DNA of 21,253 bases from Elusimicrobiota bacterium (GTDB lineage Bacteria > Elusimicrobiota > Elusimicrobia > UBA1565 > UBA9628), in assembly GCA_028871595.1 (NCBI GenBank), contig JAGWMT010000022.1:1-21253 (forward strand). Reading direction: 5' to 3'. Positions 7,558 to 14,124 of the stretch are shown here, in pieces (position 1 is the stretch's first letter; each line of letters begins with the position of its first letter). A model generated the notes under the pieces. That model had not been told where the DNA came from. It made no database searches and saw only the letters and a program-made list of their open reading frames with translations. The position numbers and the translations under genes are program-made.

Positions 7558-8406
7558 GTGAAGGAGACGCCGGGCGGGCGGGACAGCTTCGTCGGGGTGG
7601 GACTGCGGTCCGTCCACTTCCCGCATCTGCTCGCCCGCCCGCGCGTCTCCGTGAAGTGGTTCGAGGCGATCTCCGAGAACTACATGGACTCGGAGGGCCG
7701 GCCGCTCGAGGTCCTGCTCAAGATGCGCCGCGATTTCCCCGTCGCGCTGCACGGCGTGTCCATGTCCATCGGCGGCGTGGAGGGGCCTCGCCCGGGATAC
7801 CTCGAGCGCCTCAAGGCCCTGGCCGACCGCGTCCAGCCGTTCCTGGTCACCGACCACCTCTGCTTCACGGGCGCGCACGCGTCCAACGTTCACGACCTCT
7901 TGCCGCTGCCGTACACGGAAGAGGCGATCGCCACGGTGGCGCGCAACGTGTCCCGCGCGCAGGACGTCCTGAAGCGGCGCATCGCGCTGGAGAACGTCTC
8001 CAGCTACCTTTCTTATCGCGAGTCCGTGATGACCGAGTGGGAGTTCCTGGTCGCCGTCGCGCGGCGCGCGGACTGCCGGATCCTGCTGGACGTCAACAAC
8101 GCCTACGTCAGCGCCATGAACCACGGCTTCAAGCCCGAGACGTACCTGGACGCGGTCCCGACCGAGTTGATCGCGCAGATCCATCTGGGCGGCTATTCGG
8201 ACATGGGGACCTTCCTGTTCGACACCCACTCGCGCGCGCCCACGGAGCCCGTGTGGGATTTGTTCCGCCGCGTGATCGGGCGCAAGCCGCAGGTTCCGGT
8301 GCTCATCGAGTGGGACGAGGACGTTCCGGAGTGGGCCGGACTGGAAGCGCAGGCGTCGCGGGCGGCGAGCATCTCGGAGGAAGAGCGTGACCGACAGCCC
8401 GCTTGA
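7558..8406 (+). CDS. bufB: MNIO enzyme (DUF692), bufferin-modifying BufB-like
   Basis: A 282-residue TIM-barrel multinuclear non-heme iron oxidative enzyme of the DUF692 (UPF0276/MbnB/TglH) family, predicted to modify cysteines of the adjacent precursor before export. Conserved blocks are GVGLRSVH (13-20), WFEAISENYM (34-43), ALHGVSMSIG (63-72), TDHLCF (98-103), HDLLPLPYT (112-120), ALENVSSYL (143-151), LLDVNNAYVSA (176-186), NHGF, QIHLGGY (207-213), DTHSRAP (222-228) and LIEWDEDVP (249-257). Candidate iron ligands include His65, His99, His112, Glu145, Asp178, His209, Asp222, His224 and Glu251. The GTG at 7558 is chosen because it lies one base after the precursor stop and preserves the N-terminal GVGLR block. 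The gene overlaps bufC by 20 bases. No N-terminal export signal, so it is cytoplasmic. Confidence 0.9.
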   Translation: MKETPGGRDSFVGVGLRSVHFPHLLARPRVSVKWFEAISENYMDSEGRPLEVLLKMRRDFPVALHGVSMSIGGVEGPRPGYLERLKALADRVQPFLVTDHLCFTGAHASNVHDLLPLPYTEEAIATVARNVSRAQDVLKRRIALENVSSYLSYRESVMTEWEFLVAVARRADCRILLDVNNAYVSAMNHGFKPETYLDAVPTELIAQIHLGGYSDMGTFLFDTHSRAPTEPVWDLFRRVIGRKPQVPVLIEWDEDVPEWAGLEAQASRAASISEEERDRQPA

Positions 8407-9151
8407 GGCGCTCCAGCGCCGCTTCGTGCGCTCGGCCACGTTCGTGACCGATCCCGACCTCGTCGCGGCCGTCGCCGGCGGGGGAAAGCTGACGGCCGAG
8501 CAGGCCGTCGCCGTGTACCGCGACGGCTACCCCGCGCGCCTGACCGAGGCGCTGGGAGAAACCTACGAGGGCTGCTGGCGCGTGCTGGGCGATGTCGCCT
8601 TCATGGCCGCGGCGAAAGACTTCATCGCCCGTAGTCCGTCGAGCTCCTATAATTTGTCGGACTACGGGGAGGGATTCCCGGAATTTCTTGAATCGCGGCC
8701 CGACGCCGAGGACGCTCCGTTCATCGGCGACATGGCCCGCTACGAGTGGACGTTCAAAGGCCTGTTCCACGAGAAGGCCCATCCCGTGCTGCCGCCCGCC
8801 GTCCTGGCCGCCAAGGCCCGACCCGACGCGGCGCTGGTCCTGGGATCGGCGGTGCGCCTTCTCTCCCTGCGCCACCGCGTTTACGATATCTGGAAGCGGG
8901 ACCGCTCCGATGACACGCCGTTGAAGGGCTCCGAGTGGGAAGGCGCCGAGCGTCTCGTTCTCTATAAAAAGGAAGGCAATCCGATCTTCGTCCACCCGCT
9001 GACCGCGCCGGAATTCGCCGCGCTCTCGGCGCTGGCGGCCGGACGCCCCCTGCAGGAAGCACTGGCCTCGGCCGAGGGCCTGGACGCCGACGGCGCGCGG
9101 GAGTTGTTCGCTTTCGTCGCGGACTCCGGGATCGTGGCGGAGGCGCGGTGA
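8387..9151 (+). CDS. bufC: DUF2063 MNIO-partner protein (BufC/HvfC-like)
   Basis: A 254-residue cytoplasmic protein. Residues about 8-103 match the HvfC/BufC N-terminal (DUF2063) domain, with the typical LQRRF...L...YRDGYPARLTEALGETYEGCWRVLGDVAFMAAAKDFIARSPSSSYNLSDYG...FPEFL pattern. The rest (YEW, then LRHRVYDIW, LVLYKKEGNPIFVHPLTAPEFAALSALAAG, and a C-terminal helix) fits the family's C-terminal region, which in related systems (MbnC/TglI-type partners) helps recruit the precursor to the MNIO enzyme. The GTG start at 8387 is preceded by GGAGG and lies within the end of bufB. Its TGA overlaps the GTG of the sigma-factor gene, so the two are translationally coupled. Confidence 0.87.
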   Translation: MTDSPLEALQRRFVRSATFVTDPDLVAAVAGGGKLTAEQAVAVYRDGYPARLTEALGETYEGCWRVLGDVAFMAAAKDFIARSPSSSYNLSDYGEGFPEFLESRPDAEDAPFIGDMARYEWTFKGLFHEKAHPVLPPAVLAAKARPDAALVLGSAVRLLSLRHRVYDIWKRDRSDDTPLKGSEWEGAERLVLYKKEGNPIFVHPLTAPEFAALSALAAGRPLQEALASAEGLDADGARELFAFVADSGIVAEAR

Positions 9152-9717
9152 TCTCCGATCCTTCCACGTGGGTGGACGCGCACGGGGACCGCCTGTTCCG
9201 CTACGCGCTGTCGCGCCTCCGCGACGAGCGCGCGGCCGAGGATCTGATCCAGGACACCTTCCTGGCGGCGTTCAAAGCCCGCGAAAAATTCAGGGGCGAT
9301 TCGTCGGAATTGACCTGGATGACCGGCATCCTGCGCAACAAGATCTTCGAGCTTCTGAGGAAACAGGCGAAGGAGGTCCCGCTCACCGGCCCGGACGAGG
9401 ACTGCGACCGCGAGGAGGCCCTGTTCGACGGCCGACATTGGCGCGCGGATGCCGCGCCGCGCGACTGGGGAAACGATCCGCACCGGAAGGCGGAGACGGC
9501 GGAGTTCTCGGCCGCGTTGCGCAGCTGCCTGGACGCGCTGACGCCGGGCGTGGCCCGCGCCTTCGTGCTGCGTGAGATGGAGGGAATGGGCCACCAGGAG
9601 AGCGCCGAGGCTCTGGGCGTGCCTCCCGGGCGACTGGCCGTATTGCTCTACCGGGCTCGGATGCGGCTGCGCCGCTGCCTGGAGCGCGGCTATTTCGCGC
9701 CGGAGGCCGCGCGATGA
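9148..9717 (+). CDS. ECF-type RNA polymerase sigma factor of the bufferin operon
   Basis: A 189-residue group IV (ECF) sigma factor. Region 2 covers about 14-72 (LFRYALSRLRDERAAEDLIQDTFL... and WMTGILRNKIFELLRK), and region 4 about 118-175 (LDALTPGVARAFVLREMEGMGHQESAEALGVP...LLYRARMRLRRCLE). The approximately 45-residue linker between them is acidic and Trp/Arg rich. The GTG start is fused to the bufC stop (GTGA) and is preceded by GGAGG. The stop is fused to the next start (ATGA), the classic arrangement of an ECF factor with its anti-sigma. Inference: it senses metal or oxidative stress through that partner and transcribes the bufferin operon in a positive feedback loop. Confidence 0.93.
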   Translation: MISDPSTWVDAHGDRLFRYALSRLRDERAAEDLIQDTFLAAFKAREKFRGDSSELTWMTGILRNKIFELLRKQAKEVPLTGPDEDCDREEALFDGRHWRADAAPRDWGNDPHRKAETAEFSAALRSCLDALTPGVARAFVLREMEGMGHQESAEALGVPPGRLAVLLYRARMRLRRCLERGYFAPEAAR

Positions 9718-9950
9718 GCCTGCTCCCGTCCTGCCGCGACGTGTCCCGGCTGCTCTCCGCGGCCCGCGATAGCGGCCGTCCGCTGGGTCTGCATGTCCGG
9801 CTCCACCTGACGATCTGCGATGTGTGCCGCCGCGTCTTGGCCCAGTTTTCCGTATTGGGCGTCGCCGCGAAGGCGGCGCCGAAGGACGGGCCTTCACTGT
9901 CGTCCGACGCGAAGGAGCGCCTGCGCCGGGCGCTCCGCTCGTCTTCGTAA
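9714..9950 (+). CDS. Short soluble zinc-binding anti-sigma factor (ZAS type)
   Basis: A 78-residue protein with the ZAS signature H-x3-C-x2-C (His31-LTI-Cys35-DV-Cys38). Cys7 or His27 is available as a fourth ligand. There is no transmembrane segment, so it resembles the short cytoplasmic zinc anti-sigma factors (such as ChrR N-terminal domain/RsrA-like) rather than membrane-spanning ones. Cysteine-ligated zinc in such proteins can be displaced by thiol oxidation or by copper, which would release the sigma factor; this would suit a copper-binding RiPP operon but is inferred. It starts within the stop codon of the sigma gene and is the last gene of the operon. No terminator hairpin follows directly; the next feature is a separate promoter at 9961. 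Confidence 0.8.
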   Translation: MSLLPSCRDVSRLLSAARDSGRPLGLHVRLHLTICDVCRRVLAQFSVLGVAAKAAPKDGPSLSSDAKERLRRALRSSS

Positions 9951-9960
9951 GAGACATGCC

Positions 9961-9989
9961 TTGACGGGCGCGGATGCGCCTGTTACACT
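9961..9989 (+). promoter_or_regulatory. Strong sigma-70-like promoter TTGACG-N17-TACACT
   Basis: TTGACG at 9961-9966 and TACACT at 9984-9989 are separated by exactly 17 bases. Predicted start of transcription is about 9996, which is the first base of an 8-bp hairpin. The promoter begins 10 bases after the anti-sigma stop. It has the same form as the marR promoter at 14067. Confidence 0.75.
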
Positions 9990-9995
9990 GGAAAT

Positions 9996-10120
9996 GTCGG
10001 ACGTTCGGTCGTTCGACGGTGGGACTTTAAGGCTCAACTTGGCCCCGGCCTCAACGGGACCTAAAGCGGATGTTTCGCTCAGTTGACCCTGGTCCCGCTC
10101 GGGCCGGGGTCGCTCTTTTC
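9996..10120 (+). ncRNA. Predicted structured RNA (about 125 nt): small RNA or leader attenuator, class unknown
   Basis: The stretch between the promoter at 9961 and an intrinsic terminator has no convincing coding sequence but much base-pairing. Stem 1 is GTCGGACG (9996-10003) with CGTTCGAC (10010-10017) around a TTCGGT loop and starts at the predicted first base. Stem 2 pairs CTTTAAGG (10025-10032) with CCTAAAG (10060-10066), with one bulge, enclosing a CCCG/CGGG hairpin. AGCG (10065-10068) can pair with CGCT (10076-10079). The terminator stem is 10085-10111. TCAAC occurs twice (10034-10038 and 10051-10055) and is complementary to GTTGA at 10082-10086 at the foot of the terminator. I compared it by eye with common riboswitch, 6S, SRP and tmRNA signatures and recognised none. 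Confidence 0.55.
10085..10119 (+). terminator. Intrinsic terminator of the structured RNA
   Basis: An 11-bp stem (10085-10095 with 10101-10111, two G-U pairs, 5-base loop) is followed by GCTCTTTT. It sits 55 bases before the TPR start codon, so it could terminate a free small RNA or attenuate the TPR gene. Confidence 0.65.
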
Positions 10121-10174
10121 AGGGGGGCGGCCCCCGGTGGTCTCCAAAGGCGGATGAGGACGCATGGAGGGGAC

Positions 10175-10966
10175 ATGTCCATTCAATCGAGCGAGGAATA
10201 CGAAAAGGAGGGCCTCCGTCTGCTCCAGGCCGAGCGGCCGGCGGAAGCGTTGGACATTTTCGTGGAAGGAACCCGCCGATTCCCCGGCGACGCGGACTTG
10301 ACGATGGGGACGGCGATGTCGCACCTGCGTTTGGGCGACTACTTGATGGCGTGCGAGATCCTGGAGCGTCTGCGGATCACGCACCGTTCGGGCGAGACCC
10401 TGCAGGCTCTGGCCGAGGCGTATCTGGCGCGCGGGATGGTGGGCGAGGCCGTGCGCGCGGCCAAGGAGGCGGCGGACGGCGCGCGAGACGATGCGCGCCA
10501 ATTGAGCCGCCTGGGGCGTTCGTTCTATGCGAACCGGCGGTACGGGGAGGCGCTGCCGTTCTATGAACTGGCGGCGGAAGCCTCGCCGGAGTGGAGCGAG
10601 ACGTGGTTCGGGCTCGGCGCCTGCCAATGGGCGCTGAGGCAGGCGGCCAGCGCGGAAGCCGCTCTTCGCCGCGCGGTCGAGCTGGAGCCGCAAGACTGGC
10701 AGGCCCGTCAGTTCCTGGGCTGCGTGCTGTGCGACGTGGGACGCAAGAAGGAAGCGCGCGAGATGCTGGAGTCCGTGCCGTTGGACGTGACGTGGCAGAA
10801 GCCCGCGCTGGAGCGCCTGGTGGCGATGGCGTGGTGGCCGTCGGACCCGAAGCGGAGTTCGCAGATGGAGAAGTTGTGGCAGGCGACGACGGGCAGCGCC
10901 GCTCCGAAAGGGGCGTTGGACGTGCTGGAGGAAGTCAGCCGCAAGATGGACGAGCCGTCCTCGTAA
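10175..10966 (+). CDS. Tetratricopeptide-repeat protein (263 aa), cytoplasmic
   Basis: A 263-residue all-helical protein with no signal peptide or membrane span. TPR-like helix pairs are visible from about residue 5 (EEYEKEGLRLLQAERPAEAL-IF), around 40-60 (TAMSHLRLGDYLMACEILERL), 70-90 (ALAEAYLARGMVGEAVRAAKEA), 104-125 (LGRSFYANRRYGEALPFYELA), 138-160 (WFGLGACQWALRQAASAEAAL) and 172-190 (FLGCVLCDVGRKKEAREML). It is probably a scaffold for a protein complex; the partner is not evident. The ATG at 10175 follows GGAGG with 4-base spacing; an in-frame ATG seven codons upstream is less well placed. It lies downstream of a promoter-structured RNA-terminator unit that may control it, and is followed by its own terminator. 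Confidence 0.82.
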   Translation: MSIQSSEEYEKEGLRLLQAERPAEALDIFVEGTRRFPGDADLTMGTAMSHLRLGDYLMACEILERLRITHRSGETLQALAEAYLARGMVGEAVRAAKEAADGARDDARQLSRLGRSFYANRRYGEALPFYELAAEASPEWSETWFGLGACQWALRQAASAEAALRRAVELEPQDWQARQFLGCVLCDVGRKKEAREMLESVPLDVTWQKPALERLVAMAWWPSDPKRSSQMEKLWQATTGSAAPKGALDVLEEVSRKMDEPSS

Positions 10967-11005
10967 GCGAGACGTGCCGCATCGTGCGTGAGTTCTCAGC
11001 CGAGT

Positions 11006-11042
11006 GGGGCCGCCCCGACGCCGTGGGGCGGCCCCCGCTTTT
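11006..11042 (+). terminator. Intrinsic terminator after TPR gene
   Basis: Perfect 11-bp GC stem (11006-11016 with 11025-11035), 8-base loop, then CGCTTTT. It separates the TPR gene from the MazG-like gene. Confidence 0.8.
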
Positions 11043-11062
11043 GGGCGACAGGGGCAATAGGC

Positions 11063-11068
11063 TATCAT
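11063..11068 (+). promoter_or_regulatory. -10 box (TATCAT) of MazG-like gene, predicted leaderless start
   Basis: TATCAT, six bases, then the ATG at 11075. No ribosome binding site. Confidence 0.5.
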
Positions 11069-11074
11069 CCCGTC

Positions 11075-11419
11075 ATGGACCGCCGCGCGCTTCTGCAGAA
11101 ACGCATCGAGACCTTCGCCCGCGAGAGGAAGTGGGGGAAGTACCATACCCCCAAGAATCTGGCCATGGCCATGGTCAAGGAAGCCGCCGAGGTCGTGGAG
11201 ATCTTTCAGTGGCTGACGCCGGCCCAGGCGGCGAAGCTCACGCCCGCCCAGCGCGCGCACCTCGCCGAGGAACTGGCCGACACCTTCGTCTATCTGACCA
11301 AGATCGCCGACCACTTCGGCATCGACCTGGTCGAGGCGGCGATCACGAAGATGGAGAAGAACGAACTCAAGTATCCCGCGGCGAAGAACCAGGGCCGGAT
11401 CTTCAAGGCCCGGCGTTAG
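11075..11419 (+). CDS. MazG-like nucleotide pyrophosphohydrolase, dCTPase (DCTPP1/RS21-C6) type
   Basis: A 114-residue all-alpha NTP pyrophosphohydrolase that hydrolyses dCTP-type nucleotides to the monophosphate and pyrophosphate, cleaning the nucleotide pool. Sequence pattern FARERKWGKYHTPKNLAMAMVKEAAEVVEIFQWL...LAEELADTFVYL...LVEAAITKMEKNELKYP matches the DCTPP1 group closely in order and spacing. The metal-binding set is E36-x2-E39 and E66-x2-D69, all present. His24 and the FQW motif correspond to nucleotide-base contacts in the family. The ATG at 11075 is six bases after TATCAT; a longer in-frame reading would run into the upstream terminator. The stop overlaps the convergent DUF4862 gene by four bases. 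Confidence 0.88.
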   Translation: MDRRALLQKRIETFARERKWGKYHTPKNLAMAMVKEAAEVVEIFQWLTPAQAAKLTPAQRAHLAEELADTFVYLTKIADHFGIDLVEAAITKMEKNELKYPAAKNQGRIFKARR

Positions 11420-12339
11420 GTCTTCAAGGCGTCCAGTCCGCCCCGGATAATCCCGAGACGTTCCGCCGTTCCCATCGTCGCGGGGAGCGGCTGGATCTTC
11501 AGTCCCAGGTAATCGATGGTGCCGCTCTCCGCCAGCCCCGTCTTCGCGGCGGCGGGCGTCAGTATCGAAGCGGCGCACGACGTCGCGAACGGCGCATGGG
11601 AATCCTTCCAGGCGCCGTAATCCGGATGATCCGGGGTCGCGCCGGAAAAGAAGAGGCCTCTCAGAAGTCCGGCTTCCCGCGCGCGACGGATATGGTCGAG
11701 CGGGCCCTCCGCGGATCTCGTCTCGATCGCGGAACGTCCCCAGTTGATCAGCATTCCGGCCGGGGTCGGCCCGGACGAGAGCTTGATCGCGGCGCACTCG
11801 TCTTCGATCCGAAGAAACCCCTTGTCGGGCGCGTGCGACGGCACCGCGGCGTCGCAGTGCTCCACGAGCAGTTCGGCCCCGTCCCAATCGCGGCCGCGCA
11901 GTTCGGTCAGCGAGGCCGCGAAGCCCTCCAAGGACGAGCGCGCGCCGCTCCCTCCCAGGCGGGGGGCCGAGTGAAGCGAAACGGCCGCGACGGCCTTGCG
12001 CCCGAGCCGCGCGTTCAAGCGCAGGACGGCGCGGCGGGCGTCCTCGGCGAAGTCGAGCGCGCGTCGGCGACCGTCCTGATCCGCGCTCGCCGGGCCGAAA
12101 GAGGGGGCGTCCTTCAGGCGGTTCATCGTCCCCGGCAGGAGGGTGACGATGAAATTCCACTCCGCCTGGAGCCGGCTGGCCAGCCAGCCTTCGTCGTGGG
12201 CATGAAGCGACCCGGTGAACGGAAGCTCCAAGCCCGCCAATCCCGACTCGGCGAATCCCTTGAACAGTGCGGCCTCGGCGTCGCGGTTCCAGGGGAGGGC
12301 CGGGGACGCCGCGGCATACGATGACACATAAATCTTCAC
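11416..12339 (-). CDS. DUF4862 family protein (xylose-isomerase-like TIM barrel)
   Basis: A 307-residue protein that matches DUF4862, related to sugar-phosphate isomerase/epimerase TIM barrels; no reaction is established. Recognisable blocks are the opening IYVSSYAAASPA, GLELPFTGSLHAHDEGWL (about 36-53), FIVTLLPGTMNRL, FGPASADQDGRRRAL, AVAAVSLHSAP (about 117-127), WDGAELLVEHCDA (about 154-166), KGFLRIEDECAAI, GMLINWGRSAIETR, HIRRAREAGLLRGLFFSGAT and SILTPA. His/Glu/Asp residues in LHSAP, VEHCD and IEDE are candidate metal ligands, as in the isomerase barrels. The start is the GTG at 12339, six bases downstream of TAGGAT on the minus strand. It is divergent from the secreted PLD-like gene and convergent with the MazG-like gene. 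Confidence 0.8.
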   Translation of the reverse strand: MKIYVSSYAAASPALPWNRDAEAALFKGFAESGLAGLELPFTGSLHAHDEGWLASRLQAEWNFIVTLLPGTMNRLKDAPSFGPASADQDGRRRALDFAEDARRAVLRLNARLGRKAVAAVSLHSAPRLGGSGARSSLEGFAASLTELRGRDWDGAELLVEHCDAAVPSHAPDKGFLRIEDECAAIKLSSGPTPAGMLINWGRSAIETRSAEGPLDHIRRAREAGLLRGLFFSGATPDHPDYGAWKDSHAPFATSCAASILTPAAAKTGLAESGTIDYLGLKIQPLPATMGTAERLGIIRGGLDALKT

Positions 12340-12345
12340 GCGCGC

Positions 12346-12351
12346 ATCCTA
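12346..12351 (-). promoter_or_regulatory. -10 box (TAGGAT) of DUF4862 gene, predicted leaderless start
   Basis: On the minus strand TAGGAT, six bases, then the GTG at 12339. This is the only GTG among the leaderless-type starts here. Confidence 0.45.
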
Positions 12352-12357
12352 GCAAAG

Positions 12358-12437
12358 GCCGAACCCGCCGGGGGCGTAGGCCCTTTGCCAAGCGGCTTTG
12401 CGGGACCTTCGGTCCCGCGAAAGGAGGCCGGTTCGGC
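12358..12437. repeat. Inverted repeat GCCGAACC/GGTTCGGC flanking a hairpin between divergent promoters
   Basis: GCCGAACC at 12358-12365 and its exact complement GGTTCGGC at 12430-12437 face outwards, so GGTTCGGC precedes the -10 box of each divergent gene (six bases from TAGGAT, directly abutting TACACT). Between them, 12400-12407 and 12411-12418 form a perfect 8-bp hairpin with a 3-base loop. It could be a shared operator with a DNA or RNA hairpin; function is unknown. Confidence 0.45.
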
Positions 12438-12443
12438 TACACT
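12438..12443 (+). promoter_or_regulatory. -10 box (TACACT) of secreted PLD-like gene, predicted leaderless start
   Basis: TACACT, six bases, then the ATG at 12450. No Shine-Dalgarno. Confidence 0.5.
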
Positions 12444-12449
12444 GGACTC

Positions 12450-14063
12450 ATGAGATCAACCGGCATGCGCTTGCTTCTGACGCTCGTCCTGACGTCGTCT
12501 GCGCTGGCTCCTGTTTGCGCCCAGGTCCGCCCGGTCCTCCTGCCGTCTCTGACCGTGACCCCGGGCGCCCCCGCGGCCGCTTTCGGCGCTTCGGCGCTCG
12601 GCGCCGCCGCCTCCCTGCCGGCCGCTTCCGCCCTGTCCGCCTCCCCTTTGGCCGCGTCCTTGGCCTTTCAGGCTCCCGCCGCCGCTCCTTCGGCCGTCGT
12701 CACGGCCGCCGTCCATCCCGTGGCTCCGGCATTGGCCGCCTCCCTCGCGGCCCCGGCCTCCGGACGCGCTCAGGCGACCGCCGCGTCCGCGCTGAAGGCC
12801 GCTTCGCACGTCCCCGTCGGCGGCGCGCCCGCCTTGTCCGGGTTCGATCAGGGGCGCCTGACGTTCGACGGCGCCGCCATGTCCGGCCCGGCCGCGGACC
12901 CCGCCCCCGCCCCCGCTCCCGCGGCGCCGCGCGGCGACGCGCTGCGCTTCAACGGCCAGGCCCTGCCGACGCGGATGTTCTCCGACCAGACCCAGATCAG
13001 CTCCCACCTGATCCGCGCCATCGACGCCGCGAAGAAGACGCTCGACATCGCCATCTACGAGCTGGCCATCCGCGAGGTCCGCGACGCCCTGGTGCGCGCG
13101 AAGGACCGCGGCGTGAAGGTCCGCATCGTGATGGACCAGGGCCACCTGTTTCCTGAGAAGGCGACGGGGCACCGGACGCCCGAGGTGCAGAGCCTGGTGG
13201 ACGCCGGCTTCGATCTGAAGATGCTCCGCGGCGGCGACGCCTACGGCATCATGCACAACAAGTTCGCCGTCTTTGACGGCGCCCTCCTGGAAACCGGCTC
13301 TTATAACTGGACCCGCGCCGCCGACGTCCAGCACTTCGAGAACGCCCTCTTCGACGACGACGCGACGCGCATCGCCTCCTACCAGAACTATTGGAACTGG
13401 ATGTGGACGAACGCGAAGGTCGTGGACGACAAAAATCCGCCCGCGAAGGTCGTGCTCGACGAGCACGGCCACAGCGCCCCCCTGCCCCCCGCCCCGCAGG
13501 ACGCGGCCCGCACTTTGAACTTCAACGGAACCGCCCTGCCGCGCGAGTCCTACACGCCGCACGGCACCGCCGCCTTGATCGCCGCCGCCATCGACGCGGC
13601 GCAGGACAGCGTGGTCGTCGCGAACTTCTCCTTCACCCACCACGACCTGATCGCCGCCCTGCAGCGCGCGAAGGACCGCGGCCTCAAGATCCGCGTCGTG
13701 TTCGACCGCTACCAGTACGGTTTCTTGAAGGAGATGGCCCAGATGGTCGAATTGGGCTTCGACGTCCGCCTCTCCAACGGAAAGGACGGCCAGAAGGGCG
13801 TGATGCATAATAAGTTCGTCGTGCTCGACGAAAAACTGGTCGAGACCGGCTCCTTCAACTGGACCTTCAACGGCGAGCTCAACAACTACGAGAACGCGGC
13901 GTTCCTGGACGCGCCCGACGACGCGGCCGCCTGGTCGGCGTACTTCGACCGGATCTGGGCCCAGGGCCGCGCGCCGACGCCGGACGACCACCGCGCCGCC
14001 GTCCCGCACGACGCCGGCGGCGACGCCGTCCAGCCCCACGACTTCAATCCGCTGGCGTTCTGA
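12450..14063 (+). CDS. Secreted phospholipase D-like protein with two HKD domains
   Basis: A 537-residue exported PLD-superfamily protein with two complete HxKx4D motifs. Residues 1-24 are a signal peptide ending VCAQ. Residues about 30-165 are an Ala/Pro-rich low-complexity region that contains GRLTFDGAAM near 135. PLD domain 1 (about 166-322) holds IMHNKFAVFDG (His269, Lys271, Asp276) and TGSYNW. PLD domain 2 (about 357-505) holds VMHNKFVVLDE (His453, Lys455, Asp460) and TGSFNW. Both begin with a near-identical FNGxALP and contain AKDRGxKxR, so they look like an internal duplication. The close spacing and TGSxNW motifs resemble the Nuc/mitochondrial cardiolipin-hydrolase (Zucchini) type, so the activity may be nuclease or phosphodiesterase rather than phospholipase. 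The ATG at 12450 gives the signal peptide and lies six bases after TACACT. Confidence 0.87.
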   Translation: MRSTGMRLLLTLVLTSSALAPVCAQVRPVLLPSLTVTPGAPAAAFGASALGAAASLPAASALSASPLAASLAFQAPAAAPSAVVTAAVHPVAPALAASLAAPASGRAQATAASALKAASHVPVGGAPALSGFDQGRLTFDGAAMSGPAADPAPAPAPAAPRGDALRFNGQALPTRMFSDQTQISSHLIRAIDAAKKTLDIAIYELAIREVRDALVRAKDRGVKVRIVMDQGHLFPEKATGHRTPEVQSLVDAGFDLKMLRGGDAYGIMHNKFAVFDGALLETGSYNWTRAADVQHFENALFDDDATRIASYQNYWNWMWTNAKVVDDKNPPAKVVLDEHGHSAPLPPAPQDAARTLNFNGTALPRESYTPHGTAALIAAAIDAAQDSVVVANFSFTHHDLIAALQRAKDRGLKIRVVFDRYQYGFLKEMAQMVELGFDVRLSNGKDGQKGVMHNKFVVLDEKLVETGSFNWTFNGELNNYENAAFLDAPDDAAAWSAYFDRIWAQGRAPTPDDHRAAVPHDAGGDAVQPHDFNPLAF

Positions 14064-14066
14064 CCC

Positions 14067-14095
14067 TTGACGGACGGGAAGGCGCGTGCTATACT
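14067..14095 (+). promoter_or_regulatory. marR promoter TTGACG-N17-TATACT
   Basis: TTGACG 14067-14072 and TATACT 14090-14095 with 17-base spacing, beginning three bases after the PLD-like stop. The predicted start of transcription (about 14102) lies within the palindrome at 14101-14118. Confidence 0.8.
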
Positions 14096-14100
14096 TCTAA

Positions 14101-14118
14101 TAGTTCGATGTTAAACTA
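14101..14118 (+). promoter_or_regulatory. Putative MarR operator 1 (TAGTTCGATGTTAAACTA)
   Basis: An imperfect 18-bp palindrome with arms TAGTT/AACTA at the predicted transcription start of marR. A closely similar site lies before the pirin gene. Position over the start site suits autorepression. Confidence 0.65.
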
Positions 14119-14124
14119 ATTGTC

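Noticed and set aside
9996..10120. Known riboswitch or housekeeping RNA (6S, SRP RNA, tmRNA, c-di-GMP, SAM-II, preQ1, fluoride, glutamine)
   Set aside because: By eye none of the conserved cores or sizes of these classes fits. It is therefore listed as unclassified; a covariance-model search would settle this.
10070..10174. Upstream extension of the TPR gene to an ATG at 10070
   Set aside because: The extension would be translated through the terminator hairpin and encode a Pro/Gly/Arg-rich segment unlike TPR sequence. The ATG at 10175 has a well-placed GGAGG.
10079..12391. Very long open frame on the minus strand (770 codons) spanning the TPR, MazG-like and DUF4862 genes
   Set aside because: It runs through two intrinsic terminators and three genes with clear families, and its composition is Arg/Pro/Gly-biased without any motif. 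It is open only because stop codons are rare at this base composition.
12267..12449. Longer N-terminus for the PLD-like protein from an upstream in-frame ATG
   Set aside because: It would place about 60 Arg/Gly-rich residues before a good signal peptide and overlap the divergent gene. The ATG at 12450 also has the TACACT box six bases before it.
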